Assembly: GCA_903824505.1 (NCBI GenBank)
Contig: CAIJXG010000048.1
Span: forward strand, 1 to 39,446
DNA length: 39,446 nucleotides
DNA from: an uncultured Pseudomonadota bacterium
GTDB lineage: Bacteria; Pseudomonadota; Alphaproteobacteria; UBA9219
Direction of reading: 5' to 3'
Shown here: positions 1 through 9,869 of the stretch, piece after piece
How positions within the stretch are numbered: position 1 is the stretch's first letter
Layout of the letters: each line of letters starts with the position of its first letter
Position numbers and translations under genes: made by a program
Notes under the pieces: model-generated
The model's database searches: none
Told to the model about the DNA's origin: nothing
Seen by the model: only the letters and a program-made list of their open reading frames with translations

Positions 1-139
1 ACAGCTTTTGCTTGCGTTCGGCAACATCAAAAAAGCCCGGTTGCTTCATCGTCCATCTCCTCGGCAGGGTGAATGGACTCTATTGAATCACGCGGTTTTG
101 AGTTTGCAAGAAGAATTTAGCCGGTTTTTAGAAGTGCCC
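1..139 (-). mobile_element. Probable right end of an IS5-family insertion sequence
   Basis: The stretch from the window edge to about 139 holds a transposase start and its leader. It interrupts the integrase frame immediately after the conserved ELGNLK block. The likely outer end on the plus strand reads TTTTTAGAAGTGCCC, next to CTTAAG in the integrase. The other end of the element is outside the window, so inverted ends and target duplication cannot be checked here. Confidence 0.4.
2..49 (-). CDS. IS5-family transposase, N-terminal start only (runs off window)
   Basis: Only the first 16 codons are inside the window, reading MKQPGFFDVAERKQKL from an ATG at 49. A GGAGGAG-like ribosome binding site lies just upstream (read on the minus strand). 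The opening 'KQPGFFDVxER' is what I know from IS5-family transposases of proteobacteria. The gene follows the truncated integrase on the same strand, and the integrase homology stops near 139. This fits an insertion sequence whose end lies near 139 and whose body extends to the left of the window. The family call rests on this short N-terminus only; the DDE catalytic region is out of view. Confidence 0.5.
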   Translation of the reverse strand, partial: MKQPGFFDVAERKQKL

Positions 140-588
140 TTAAGATTGCCAAGTTCCGGCAGGATATGCGCGTTGATTGTGCTTTGCGTTTCTCGTAGTC
201 CTTTGCCGCCGCCTTTGATTTTTCCGGCCTTATAGGTTGCCAGATAAAAATCACATGCCTGACGGACGGTAATCTCGGCGGCATTGACATATCCATCGGT
301 ATTCTGGGCGGCGGTTTGGAACCAAGCACGGGCTTTTTCCTGAGCCTGACTGTATGACAAAATGTTGGTGCCATCGGCATCCAAGACATCATCCGCCGCG
401 CCGATCATATGTTCTATGCGTTTGTCGTCCTGTATCAGGCGGGCTACCCAGCGCCCACCCTTAGCCCCCTTGCGGTAGCCGAAGGCATGTCCCTTGGTGA
501 TAGCAACCCAATAGCCGCTTTTGTTTTGAGCGCATTTTGCACGTGCGCTGGGAGTGTCGATTTTAGCGTTTCGTGCGGTGCGTGCCAT
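88..588 (-). pseudogene. Tyrosine recombinase / phage integrase, N-terminal fragment
   Basis: This 166-aa frame starts MARTARNAKIDTPSARA and contains a typical integrase N-terminal arm (GYWVAITKGHAFGYRKG, then GGRWVARL). It then has the start of a SAM-like core-binding domain (ITVRQACDFYLATYKAG, INAHILPELGNLK). Full-length integrases of this type have about 350-420 residues with a C-terminal R-H-R-Y catalytic domain. Here recognisable sequence stops at about residue 150 (position about 139), followed by 16 unrelated codons and a stop. The break coincides with the likely edge of an IS5-type element. The gene lies 133 bp from a tRNA-Glu 3' fragment, the expected target of such an enzyme, so it is probably a dead integrase of a tRNA-targeting element. 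Confidence 0.75.
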
Positions 589-720
589 TTAGCAGTTTCC
601 CAAAATTCCCAAAGATTTCCCAAAAATATGTAGACAAACACGGGCGAATAGGCAAGGATAAAAGCACATATTGTATATGTTTTTATTGGTTTGTGGCTGT
701 AAGCCTATATGCGTCTCTTC

Positions 721-767
721 ACCCTTTCACGGTAGTAACACGGGTTCGAATCCCGTAGGGGACGCCA
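721..767 (+). other. Attachment-site remnant: 3' part of tRNA-Glu(UUC)
   Basis: These 47 bases match the 3' part of a bacterial tRNA-Glu. They contain the anticodon loop CTTTCAC, the 3' anticodon strand GGTAG, a variable region, a T-arm with ACGGG paired to CCCGT around TTCGAAT, the acceptor strand AGGGGAC, and GCCA. The 5' half is missing: no GTCCCCT acceptor strand or D-arm precedes it, so this is not a functional tRNA. Integrases that use tRNA genes leave exactly such a 3' copy at one end of the inserted element. The orientation implies the element and the intact tRNA-Glu lie to the left. The truncated integrase next to it supports this. Confidence 0.75.
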
Positions 768-788
768 ACTTATAGGCATAAGAGTAAC

Positions 789-2318
789 TTATATTGATAG
801 GGCTGTAGTGCGTTGGACTGGACTCATCTGCGCGGGACGCAGACGAGCCGAGGGCATGTCAGCCCCCACTGAATCTGGCTTTGTTCCGACCGCTTGAGAT
901 GAGTCAAAAGCAGAAGGAGAGACACTCGCTCCGTTTGGCTGAACCGTTGTTTGTGTCTGCAGAAGTGATGTTTTGAGCGCCCCATAATTTTTTCTCTGGT
1001 CGCTTTCCACAAGTTGTTCGGCAGGATAGGGAAGCTCTTTTTCACGAGCAGAGTCTTGTTTTAAATCTGTTTTCGGATCTAGTTCCGTTTTTGGCTCAAC
1101 CTGAGAAAGCCGTGTGATTTCGGCGTTAGGAACCTTCTGCCCGAAATGGTGAAGCGTGTCATAGGTGTCCGAGACTGTTTGGGCAGTTGTGATTGCTGTG
1201 CCTGCGATCACTCCGACAGCCGCCGCGCCGATTAAAAAGGGCGACATCGTAGCTCCCAAGAAAAGGCCTGCCGCAACAATAGCCCCTGTTGTAAATCCAA
1301 TGGCAGCGCTTGTGCTGGCTGCGGTTCGGCCTAAGTTACCAGCCTCAACAGCCGCTCTGGCATCTTCGATAGAACCAAAGCCCGCCCATGCATGGCCTAT
1401 GCCCGGGACTTTCTTCCCAAGCCATCCGAGTCCTGCAGTCACAGCCCCGTAGGTGCCAATCTCCTTCGCCGCGCCCGTTACGTCTCCCTTTGCCAATTTA
1501 TCCGCAGTTCCAACACCAACTGCGACATAGCCTGTCTTGGCAATGATCTTTCCTCCCGTTGAGGTCATGCCATTTCCGACAGGACTGAGGGTAGTTAGTT
1601 TTGTTTCTTGAGGTGTTGGGGCACCTTTGTTGAATGTAGAAGAATGCGGGTCTTGACTGCTTGCAGAAGGTTCTAAAGATTTAATTTCATCGATCGCTCT
1701 AACCTTTTGCCCCGTTGATGTGTCAACATATATCGGTACTGTATCTCCTTGGGGAGTTTCTTCAAATGTTTTCATAATGTGCGTGCTTGGCACAGCTTCT
1801 GTCAGTTCCCCAACAATTACCCATGATAGGCCTCGCTGCTGCGAGTCGCGCATAATGACCGCATTTGGGGGTAATCGATCTAAAATATCCGATGTCCGTA
1901 TACGGTAGAGGCGACTGTTATCCCCCTCTCGTGCAAAATCCTTCAATTCAGATGTCGCTCCTGACCTATTATGGTTTTCTTCAGTAGAGAGTGAATCTGC
2001 AGAAACATATCCTCCAAGTCCATTATTGTAAGAAGTTGACCAAATGCCTGCATAATCAGAGGCGGTTTCTGCACCGCCAAGATACAAGAGGATTCGCTTT
2101 CCATCTGAATCTGCAGGAGGAAGAAGATGTCTATCTTCTGATTCCAACAAGAAATGGCTCCAATCGCCTCTTACAGGGGATATTGGGAGAAATTTTGTAT
2201 CTGGATTTCCTCGATAAAGGTATTCTGGTAATCCACCAATATGATGAAGATTTTCAATCTGAGCAGCTGTCAGATTAGGGTGACGATTTGCGTATGTTTG
2301 ATGAACATCAGACATCAT
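789..2318 (-). CDS. Orphan 509-aa protein, possible ADP-ribosyltransferase-like effector
   Basis: I do not recognise a family with certainty. Residues about 30-180 include EYLYRGNPD (Arg36), GYVSADS (about 103-109) and, near 166-181, WVIVGELTEAVPSTHI. The order Arg, then Ser, then Glu, together with the 'V-x-G-x-x-x-x-x-x-P-x-x-x-I' ending, recalls the R-S-E class of ADP-ribosyltransferase toxins. This is inference from motif order alone. Residues about 255-385 are Gly/Ala-rich and hydrophobic with one or two possible membrane-inserting helices (about 336-378). The last 100 residues are polar and low in complexity. There is no clear signal peptide. It lies beside the integrase remnant and has no operon partner. 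It could equally be an uncharacterised secreted or surface protein. Confidence 0.7.
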   Translation of the reverse strand: MMSDVHQTYANRHPNLTAAQIENLHHIGGLPEYLYRGNPDTKFLPISPVRGDWSHFLLESEDRHLLPPADSDGKRILLYLGGAETASDYAGIWSTSYNNGLGGYVSADSLSTEENHNRSGATSELKDFAREGDNSRLYRIRTSDILDRLPPNAVIMRDSQQRGLSWVIVGELTEAVPSTHIMKTFEETPQGDTVPIYVDTSTGQKVRAIDEIKSLEPSASSQDPHSSTFNKGAPTPQETKLTTLSPVGNGMTSTGGKIIAKTGYVAVGVGTADKLAKGDVTGAAKEIGTYGAVTAGLGWLGKKVPGIGHAWAGFGSIEDARAAVEAGNLGRTAASTSAAIGFTTGAIVAAGLFLGATMSPFLIGAAAVGVIAGTAITTAQTVSDTYDTLHHFGQKVPNAEITRLSQVEPKTELDPKTDLKQDSAREKELPYPAEQLVESDQRKNYGALKTSLLQTQTTVQPNGASVSPSAFDSSQAVGTKPDSVGADMPSARLRPAQMSPVQRTTALSI

Positions 2319-2460
2319 TCCCTCAGGGAGCTTTAGTGTCTCTCTGATATTAATGACTCATACTTTACAAGCCGTTAATCTTAGCTTGTTTTTGATTTAA
2401 ATTGCGCCTTTTTCTCTGCGCTAAAAACGTACTAAAACACGCGCGAAAGGATCTTTCTAA

Positions 2461-3077
2461 ATGGCCAGTTTTATCCTTACGGGCACCGATACGGGGATCG
2501 GCAAGACGACAGTCGCGGCGATGCTGCTTTTGGCGTTGGACTGGATTTACTGGAAGCCGATTCAGTCGGGTACTGAAGACGGGACGGACACGCAAACGGT
2601 TCAAGCTTTGACGGGCTTGCCTTCGAACCGTTTTTGGCCCGAGCGGTATGTTTTATCTCAGCCTCTTTCGCCGCATCGGGCGGCCGCGCTGGATGGGGTC
2701 ACGATCACGCCTTTTTTGCCGCCTGAAACAGAAAAGCCTTTGCTGATCGAAGGTGCGGGTGGGTTGATGCTGCCGATAACGCCGGATCTTTTGCAGATTG
2801 ATCTGTTCCGGACATGGAAGCGCCTGTTCTTTTGTGCGCTCGGACGGGGCTGGGGACGATCAATCACACGCTTCTGTCTATCGAGGCGCTCCGCGCCCGA
2901 AACATGCCGCTTCAGGGGCTTATTTTCGTGGGTGCAGAGCATCCAGACACGATTCAAACCATCGCGCACTTTTCGGGGGCACGGATTCTGGGGTGCTTAC
3001 CGCATCTGGAATCCCTTGATGCCCCAGCCTTACAGCGCGTTTTCCTTCAGCATTTTCAGCAGAAGGATTTCAGCTGA
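2461..3077 (+). pseudogene. bioD: Dethiobiotin synthetase BioD, interrupted by a one-base frameshift
   Basis: BioD makes dethiobiotin from 7,8-diaminononanoate, CO2 and ATP in biotin synthesis. The first frame shows the P-loop GTDTGIGKT, the substrate loop YWKPIQSG, and EGAGGLMLPI. At about 2813-2818 the family sequence continues in another frame: after DLFRTWK, the next frame gives APVLLCARTGLGTINHTLLS, then the ending GCLPHLESLD to a stop at 3075-3077. Adding one A at TGGAAG would join both parts into about 205 aa, slightly under the usual 220-230. No other bio gene is present in the window. The break may be a true mutation or a sequencing error. The stop lies 6 bp from that of the convergent CMD gene. 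Confidence 0.8.
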
Positions 3078-3083
3078 CCGAGG

Positions 3084-3431
3084 TTATTCCTTCTGGGCAA
3101 ATTGGTCGAAGGCGCGGAGTGCGTCGGCGGCGTACATCAGCGAAGGGCCTCCGCCCATATAGATCGCCATGCCCAGCGTTTCCGCGACTTCCTCGCGCGA
3201 GGCGCCCAATCGGACAAGGGATTTCGTGTGGAAGCCCAAACACCCGTCGCACCGCGCGGCAACGCCCAGCGCCAGCGCGATCAGCTCTTTGGTTTTCTCA
3301 TCCAAATTTTTCGTCTGGGTCGCGCCTTTGGCCAGCGCGGCAAAGCCGTTCATGGCCTCGGGAATCAGGCCGCGCAGTTCAACCGTGTAGGCGCTGATGT
3401 CGCCGATAAGGGCTTTATAGTCTTTACTCAT
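3084..3431 (-). CDS. Carboxymuconolactone decarboxylase / AhpD-family protein
   Basis: This 115-aa protein has the single CMD domain. It includes EKTKELIALALGVAARCDGCLGFH (about residues 44-68), carrying the Cys-x-x-Cys-x-x-x-His site of AhpD-like peroxidase/disulfide reductases, followed by GASREEVAETLGMAIYMGGGP. The redox site suggests a thiol-based antioxidant role, with decarboxylase activity less likely. The length fits the small stand-alone CMD proteins that form trimers or hexamers. It lies 20 bp downstream of the rhodanese gene on the same strand, so the two are probably co-transcribed. Its real substrate is unknown. Confidence 0.88.
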   Translation of the reverse strand: MSKDYKALIGDISAYTVELRGLIPEAMNGFAALAKGATQTKNLDEKTKELIALALGVAARCDGCLGFHTKSLVRLGASREEVAETLGMAIYMGGGPSLMYAADALRAFDQFAQKE

Positions 3432-3451
3432 CGGGGCACTCCTTTCAAGAG

Positions 3452-4009
3452 TTAGGTTTTATTCCAAGGGGCTTTTGCAAGCATAAGCCCCATGCCGCAG
3501 CGATTGGTCAGCCCTGCAAAAACTAACCCGCCGCCAACAAAAAGAGGCAAAAGCGCAAAAAGCGCATTGTCGACAAGAGCGAGCAGGGAGCCAATCACGA
3601 CCAAGAGCCCTGCGGCGATCCGAATCTGACGTTCCAGAGACAAAGGCGCGCAACAAGATCTCCCTCCTTTATCGGCAGGGCCTTGCTGTGTGCCTTCTAG
3701 TTTGTGCCCGCCAATCTCACAGGCAGAGATCCCGCCCGCGATCACATGGGCGTTCGGAAATCCGGCCGCGATGAATTTTTGAGCCGCTTGAAGCGCACGT
3801 CCACCCGCATGGCACAGAATCCAGATGGGAGTCTCTTGGGTCAACCCATGTTCCCGCATGAAGCGTTCAGGATCCAGCCGATCAAGCGGCACATGAAAGT
3901 GAGGGCAAGAGAGCCGTTTTTCGAGATGCTCGATCTCTGTGCGAACATCCAGCACAACAGCCTCGGCCTTTTCATGAAGGCGCGAGGGAAGAATTTGTAA
4001 GGGGGTCAT
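3452..4009 (-). CDS. Rhodanese-domain protein with C-terminal membrane segment (YgaP-like)
   Basis: Residues 1-105 form a rhodanese domain: VLDVRTEIEHLEKRL, then the active-site loop ILCHAGGRA with the persulfide-carrying Cys, then AAGFPNAHVIAGGI. Residues about 130-180 carry two hydrophobic helices of the DUF2892 type (IAAGLLVVIGSLLALV and ALFALLPLFVGGGLVFAGL) ending in the NRCGMGLML motif. This order matches YgaP-like membrane-bound sulfurtransferases, which hold the rhodanese domain at the inner face of the cytoplasmic membrane. A Ser-Cys-Cys pair sits in the linker. It is upstream of the CMD redox gene, so both may serve sulfur or thiol chemistry. Confidence 0.88.
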   Translation of the reverse strand: MTPLQILPSRLHEKAEAVVLDVRTEIEHLEKRLSCPHFHVPLDRLDPERFMREHGLTQETPIWILCHAGGRALQAAQKFIAAGFPNAHVIAGGISACEIGGHKLEGTQQGPADKGGRSCCAPLSLERQIRIAAGLLVVIGSLLALVDNALFALLPLFVGGGLVFAGLTNRCGMGLMLAKAPWNKT

Positions 4010-4119
4010 TGGGGATCCTTGTGTTTGTCTCTTTCATATGGGAAGAAGGGAACGGGTTTGCAATAGGATGTTTTTGGGCGTCTTAAATTCTGAAACCCTG
4101 AAATGTTGGGAGAGTTCCG

Positions 4120-4980
4120 ATGTCTCTTTCCCCTTTGCCGGATCTTATGCTGGCTCCTTTTGTTGATGTCGCGTTGGCGGAGGATCTTGGCCGTGCGGGG
4201 GATATCACCTCGATCGCGGTCATTCCGGCAGAGATGCAAGGGAGCGCCGTTCTAGCCGCACGGCGGCCGGGAATTCTTGCAGGCATTAGTCTCGCGCGGC
4301 TTTCTTTTCAGCGTTTGGATCCTTCCGTGCGCTTTGACTCCCTGATCCAAGACGGGGCGGCACTGACGGCCGGAGCCGTTATTGCGCGAGTCTCGGGCGC
4401 AGCGCGGAGTCTTTTGGCTTCAGAGCGCACGGCCTTGAATTTCCTGTCCCATCTGAGTGGAATCGCCACGGAAACGCATAAATTGGTTGAGGCGGTGAAG
4501 CCCCACAAAACTCGTATTTGTTGCACCCGTAAGACGACTCCCGGGCTGCGTGCCTTGGAAAAATATGCGGTGCGCGCGGGCGGCGGGCATAATCACCGTT
4601 TTGGGCTGGATGATGCCGTTTTGATTAAGGATAACCATATTGCGATTGCCGGAAGCCTGCGCGCTGCCGTCACGGCAGCCTGCGATTCTGTCGGTCATCT
4701 GGTGGGGGTAGAGGTCGAAGTGGATACGCTGGCCCAGCTGGATGACGTGCTGAAGTTGCTGCAGCACCATCCCATCGATGCCGTTTTGTTGGACAATATG
4801 GATCTTGAGACTCTGGCCGAGGCGGTGCGCCGGATTGGCGGGCGCCTCCGCGCGGAAGCTTCGGGCGGGGTCACGCTGGCTACAGTCGCCGCGATTGCGG
4901 CTACGGGGGTCGATTTGATCTCAGCCGGATGGATTACGCATAGCGCCCCGATTTTGGATATCGGGATGGATGTGGGGTAG
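4120..4980 (+). CDS. nadC: Nicotinate-nucleotide pyrophosphorylase (quinolinate phosphoribosyltransferase)
   Basis: This enzyme converts quinolinate and PRPP to nicotinate mononucleotide, CO2 and PPi in de novo NAD synthesis. At 286 aa it has the full family length. Visible motifs are [14 protein letters not shown] at the N-terminus, [16 protein letters not shown], the substrate-binding [52 protein letters not shown], and [11 protein letters not shown] followed by [19 protein letters not shown] ribosome binding site precedes the ATG. The usual partners nadA and nadB are not adjacent. The groESL operon follows on the same strand after 143 bp with its own promoter. Confidence 0.96.
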   Translation: MSLSPLPDLMLAPFVDVALAEDLGRAGDITSIAVIPAEMQGSAVLAARRPGILAGISLARLSFQRLDPSVRFDSLIQDGAALTAGAVIARVSGAARSLLASERTALNFLSHLSGIATETHKLVEAVKPHKTRICCTRKTTPGLRALEKYAVRAGGGHNHRFGLDDAVLIKDNHIAIAGSLRAAVTAACDSVGHLVGVEVEVDTLAQLDDVLKLLQHHPIDAVLLDNMDLETLAEAVRRIGGRLRAEASGGVTLATVAAIAATGVDLISAGWITHSAPILDIGMDVG

Positions 4981-5008
4981 GGGGCTGAAATCTTTATTCC
5001 ACCCCCCC

Positions 5009-5037
5009 CTTGAAACCCCCCGCCTTATACCCTATCT
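5009..5037 (+). promoter_or_regulatory. RpoH (sigma-32) type heat-shock promoter of groESL
   Basis: CTTGAAA at 5009-5015 and CCCTATCT at 5030-5037 are separated by 14 bases. Both boxes and the spacing fit the sigma-32 consensus (CTTGAAA, 11-16 bases, CCCCATnT). The site lies 87 bp upstream of the groES start. I found no CIRCE inverted repeat (TTAGCACTC and its complement) between nadC and groES, so control is probably by RpoH rather than HrcA. Confidence 0.7.
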
Positions 5038-5123
5038 CACACCCTGTCGGCGGCGAACAGATGTTCGGCCGAAGTGTTTGACGAGACCTTTAAACCTCAA
5101 TTTAACCTCAAGGAGCCACCACC

Positions 5124-5447
5124 ATGAAGTTCCGTCCCCTGCACGACCGCGTTGTCGTTCGTCGCATCGAAAGCGCCCAGAAGACTGCGGGCGGCATTAT
5201 TATTCCTGATACAGCTCAAGAAAAACCGCAAGAAGGCGAAGTGCTGGCGGTGGGTGCCGGTGCGCGCGACGAGTCCGGCGCGATCATCGCGATGGATGTC
5301 AAGGTCGGCGATCATATCCTGTTCGGCAAATGGTCGGGCACGGAAGTCAAGATCGACGGCGAAGACCTGTTGATCATGAAGGAATCCGACATTATGGGCG
5401 TGCTGGAAGGCTGCGCCGGGTCGAAATCCAAGAAGTGCGCCGCTTAA
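5124..5447 (+). CDS. groES: Co-chaperonin GroES
   Basis: GroES is the heptameric lid that closes the GroEL folding chamber in the cytoplasm. The sequence opens [14 protein letters not shown] and contains the mobile loop with [18 protein letters not shown], the roof region, and the C-terminal [16 protein letters not shown]. The 107-aa length is about ten residues longer than the common 95-97, because of a tail ending [12 protein letters not shown] with two Cys. An AAGGAG ribosome binding site precedes the ATG. The stop lies 38 bp before groEL, the standard operon arrangement. Confidence 0.97.
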   Translation: MKFRPLHDRVVVRRIESAQKTAGGIIIPDTAQEKPQEGEVLAVGAGARDESGAIIAMDVKVGDHILFGKWSGTEVKIDGEDLLIMKESDIMGVLEGCAGSKSKKCAA

Positions 5448-5452
5448 CTTAA

Positions 5453-7129
<1,677 letters not shown>

Positions 7130-7154
7130 TCCAACCGTTCAGGTCTCAAAGACA

Positions 7155-7185
7155 GAGGGCGCGGGAAACCGCGCCCTCTTTTTTT
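7155..7185 (+). terminator. Rho-independent terminator of groESL
   Basis: A perfect 10-bp stem GAGGGCGCGG / CCGCGCCCTC closes a GAAA tetraloop and is followed by seven T residues. It begins 25 bp after the groEL stop. Confidence 0.93.
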
Positions 7186-7243
7186 GTGGCCTCTTTTTTA
7201 TGGGCGTGCGAAACATTTGTAGGTCCTCTCATGGAGTTTCGCT

Positions 7244-8092
7244 ATGAACAAGATCCTTTCTTTACTTCTGGTTGTTATCGTCTCGGCCGGAGTCGCTTAT
7301 AGCGTCGGGCATCATGAAAAAGCGGATGCACCGTCAAAGAAGACTGTGTATGAGCGCGTGATTGAATCGGGCGTTTTACGCTGCGGTTATCTTGCGGAAG
7401 CGCCTTTTACCATCATCGATCCTCAGACAAACAAGAAGTCAGGCATTGCGGTAGATTTGGCCGAAAAAATAGCGTCTGAATTGAATTTAAAAGTCGAATG
7501 GGTTGCGGAAATCAATTTTGGAACCTTCACCGAAGATTTGCGGAATGGCCGTTTTGATGCCGTATGCGCCTCTTTATTCACATTGCCTCGTGGGGGCCGC
7601 ATAGACTACACACAGCCTTATGCCTATGTGCCTGTTTATGGCTACGTGAAAAAAGGACGGACGGATTTTGATGGACGGCTGGACTCTATGGACTGGTCCG
7701 GCGTGACTGTTGCAGGGTTAGATGGCGAAGGCGCTACGACAGCGGCCCGCAAGAAAATCCCTCATGCAAAATTTATGATTCTTCCTGAAACCGCGCAGAT
7801 CGCGGATATGTTGCTTTCGGTTGTGGACAGAAAAGCGGATATTGGCTTTGTCATGCCGACTGTTTTTAAGAATTTCGACGCGACTAACCCTGATAAACTT
7901 CAAAGGATTCAAACGAGCCATCCGTTTTACGTCTTCAATGTCAGCTTCGGCGTGAGATCGGATGAGCCTGCCTTCAAAAACATGCTGGATTTTGAGATGA
8001 GAAATCTGAAATCAGAAGGCTATATAGACGCTTTGTTTGAGAAATATGATCCAGATCATTTGTTGTTTAGGTCCCAGAGCTTGTATCAATAA
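7244..8092 (+). CDS. Periplasmic solute-binding protein, amino-acid type (SBP_bac_3)
   Basis: A 20-residue signal peptide (MNKILSLLLVVIVSAGVAYS) is followed by the family-3 binding fold: YERVIESGVLRCGYLAEAPF, then SGIAVDLAEKIASELNLKVEW, then the RFDAVCASLFTLPRGGRIDY / TQPYAYVPVYGYVK region typical of polar amino-acid receptors. The C-terminal part contains LLSVVDRKADIGFVMPT and LKSEGYIDALFEKY. At 282 aa the length is normal. No permease or ATPase gene is adjacent, so it is an orphan receptor or serves a remote transporter. It is paralogous to the protein at 21768-22652 (shared YERV..GVLRCGY opening). The ATG is preceded by ATGGAGTTTC, a ribosome-site pattern that recurs at 8098 and 39371. Confidence 0.88.
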   Translation: MNKILSLLLVVIVSAGVAYSVGHHEKADAPSKKTVYERVIESGVLRCGYLAEAPFTIIDPQTNKKSGIAVDLAEKIASELNLKVEWVAEINFGTFTEDLRNGRFDAVCASLFTLPRGGRIDYTQPYAYVPVYGYVKKGRTDFDGRLDSMDWSGVTVAGLDGEGATTAARKKIPHAKFMILPETAQIADMLLSVVDRKADIGFVMPTVFKNFDATNPDKLQRIQTSHPFYVFNVSFGVRSDEPAFKNMLDFEMRNLKSEGYIDALFEKYDPDHLLFRSQSLYQ

Positions 8093-8108
8093 TACCAATG
8101 GAGTTTCC

Positions 8109-8825
8109 ATGTATCTCCTTGTTATGGTTATGTTTGTCGTCTCCCTTATTGGGCTATACGCGCAGGTCCTGAGCGTGCAGGTCTCTCGTATAGATCGGGC
8201 GCAGGTTGGCATGATGCAAACGCTTGTTTCATGGCATCAGGCCGCGTCTAATTTTGCTATGATGAATCTGACGGCTCCTCCTCCGCCAGTGTATAGTGAG
8301 ATAACATTGAATGCGACAACCGACGTGACGACGACCGGATGCCTTTTGACATACCCCGCGGTCGGCACGGGGTATGGGTTTGGGAACTGTTCGGCGGATG
8401 TTTCTGCGCCGTCAACCTACCTTCCGCGCCCAAATGGAAGCACGCACATCCATCCTTTTCCAGCGGGTTTTTATAATGGCACCCTCGGAGCTTTCTCGGG
8501 ATTAAAATTTTACTCTCTTTTGTATAAGGATGCATCGGGGACGGCTTATGTTCTGACCTTTGTTCCGAAACCGACCACGGCCACCGGAACGGTGTACGTT
8601 CCAGAAGCCAGCAATGGAACAGATACAGGCTATATGATGAAGGATCTTGTCGGCCAGTTTGCGCGGCGGGCGCCGCAGAACTTGACTTATGGCATTGTGA
8701 CAGCCGCAACGCCTCCTACCCTTATCCCTGCAACTATGGCGCAGGTTAACGGAGCGACGGTAACCTACACATTGCCATCGGGCGTTCCTGCCGGAGCCTT
8801 GGCTCTTCTTTCGGTGGTTCAATAA
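8109..8825 (+). CDS. Membrane-anchored PilM/pilin-like protein
   Basis: The likely start is the ATG at 8109 behind TGGAGT; the longer frame upstream overlaps the preceding gene. The protein (238 aa) opens with one hydrophobic helix (MYLLVMVMFVVSLIGLYAQV) and a polar segment with LVSWHQAASNFA. The rest is a Ser/Thr/Gly-rich extracytoplasmic domain with two Cys (TGCLLTYP and GNCSADV) and a repetitive, probably beta-rich C-terminus. This layout resembles PilM or minor type IVb pilus proteins, but I see no sure family motif. It starts 17 bp after the solute-binding protein and could be co-transcribed. The last 7 bp overlap the convergent amidohydrolase gene. Confidence 0.7.
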   Translation: MYLLVMVMFVVSLIGLYAQVLSVQVSRIDRAQVGMMQTLVSWHQAASNFAMMNLTAPPPPVYSEITLNATTDVTTTGCLLTYPAVGTGYGFGNCSADVSAPSTYLPRPNGSTHIHPFPAGFYNGTLGAFSGLKFYSLLYKDASGTAYVLTFVPKPTTATGTVYVPEASNGTDTGYMMKDLVGQFARRAPQNLTYGIVTAATPPTLIPATMAQVNGATVTYTLPSGVPAGALALLSVVQ

Positions 8826-9652
8826 CCGTCCTCCATCTGATAGGACTCGAGAAAGTCGCCGAGCGCTTGCGCATAGCGCCGTGCGCCGCTTTCGCTTGCG
8901 ATTTCATCTTGGCGGAATTCCAGCATCAGGGCAGGGCGCTCTGGTTCTTCGGCGTGCTGGCGAATGGTATGGCACTGGCTCACATGCAGGGAATACGGCT
9001 CGTTATCGCCAATCACCCAATTTGTGTGCTTATGCAGATGTTTTTTCAACGCTTGAGCTGTCGAAGGGTCATGCTTCCACATGATATCGATATGCCACGG
9101 GCGCGGCGCACCATCCTCACGCAATTCAGGCGTAAAGCTGTGAACCGAGATAAGCAGCGCGCGCGGCGTATAACGTTCGATCCGCGCAAGCTCATAGGCG
9201 ATGGCCTGATGATAAGGGTCATAGAGAAGCTTCTGCCGCGCTGATTTTTCCTGAGCCGTCAGATTTAGATTGCCCGGGATAAGGGTGCCGTCACTGACTT
9301 CCGGAATAAAATGCGGGTGATCTGGGCTGCGATCCAGATCAAGAATGAGGCGAGAGTAATTGGCCAGCACAGCGGCCGCGCCAAGCCGTTCAGCAAGCAA
9401 TTCAGTCACGCGGGCCGCGCCAATATCCCAGCCGATATGCCGAGAAAGCTCCGATTCCGGCAAGCCAAGATCCTTCAGAGAATGAGGAATCCGTGGACTG
9501 GCATGGTCGCTGACAAGGAGGAATGGCCGTTTGGTCTTGGCCGCAATTTTGCGGAAGGCAGGCGGTTCATGAGGAGACAGCAGATCTGTCTGGGTCACGG
9601 AAGGGACGAAAAAATCGGCACGCGGATGAGCCAAAGAAGGGGCGAGGAACAT
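8819..9652 (-). CDS. N-formylglutamate amidohydrolase-family protein
   Basis: The family hydrolyses N-formylglutamate in histidine degradation, but many members act on other N-acyl or N-formyl amino acids. The 277-aa protein shows LLVSDHASPRIPHSL near residue 45, HIGWDIGAARVTELLAERL, NYSRLILDLDRSPDHP, and ALLISVHSFTPEL with the metal-site His. WHIDIMWKHD and LMLEFRQDEI lie near the C-terminus. These are the recognisable blocks of the family. No hut genes lie nearby, so a role in histidine use is not supported by context. The gene stands alone on the minus strand. Confidence 0.85.
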   Translation of the reverse strand: MFLAPSLAHPRADFFVPSVTQTDLLSPHEPPAFRKIAAKTKRPFLLVSDHASPRIPHSLKDLGLPESELSRHIGWDIGAARVTELLAERLGAAAVLANYSRLILDLDRSPDHPHFIPEVSDGTLIPGNLNLTAQEKSARQKLLYDPYHQAIAYELARIERYTPRALLISVHSFTPELREDGAPRPWHIDIMWKHDPSTAQALKKHLHKHTNWVIGDNEPYSLHVSQCHTIRQHAEEPERPALMLEFRQDEIASESGARRYAQALGDFLESYQMEDGY

Positions 9653-9839
9653 GGAACTGTTCTCCTCTTACTAATCGTTTCATTAAGCCTGAAAAGGCGG
9701 GTGAAGGGCTGGGGTCAGCCGCAACACCGCCTACATCGCGCAGGCAGAAAAACGATCAGTCGAGGAAGGAACGGAACCATTGTTTCGCTCATTTTTTTGT
9801 CTTATTTCCCACTCTAGCAAATCAGACCTTTGGATGTCA

Positions 9840-9869
9840 ATGTTTTTTTAAGGCATGTTTTTTTAAGGC
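9840..9869. repeat. 15-bp tandem duplication at a gene end
   Basis: ATGTTTTTTTAAGGC occurs twice head to tail (9840-9854 and 9855-9869). The second copy contains the stop codon of the YejA-like gene. It is a simple local duplication, with no sign of a hairpin. Confidence 0.85.

Noticed and set aside
692-767. Complete tRNA-Glu gene
   Set aside because: Only the anticodon loop to the CCA end matches. There is no GTCCCCT acceptor strand and no D-arm upstream, so it is an attachment-site fragment.
4981-5123. CIRCE operator upstream of groES
   Set aside because: No TTAGCACTC / GAGTGCTAA inverted pair is present; only the RpoH-type promoter is supported.
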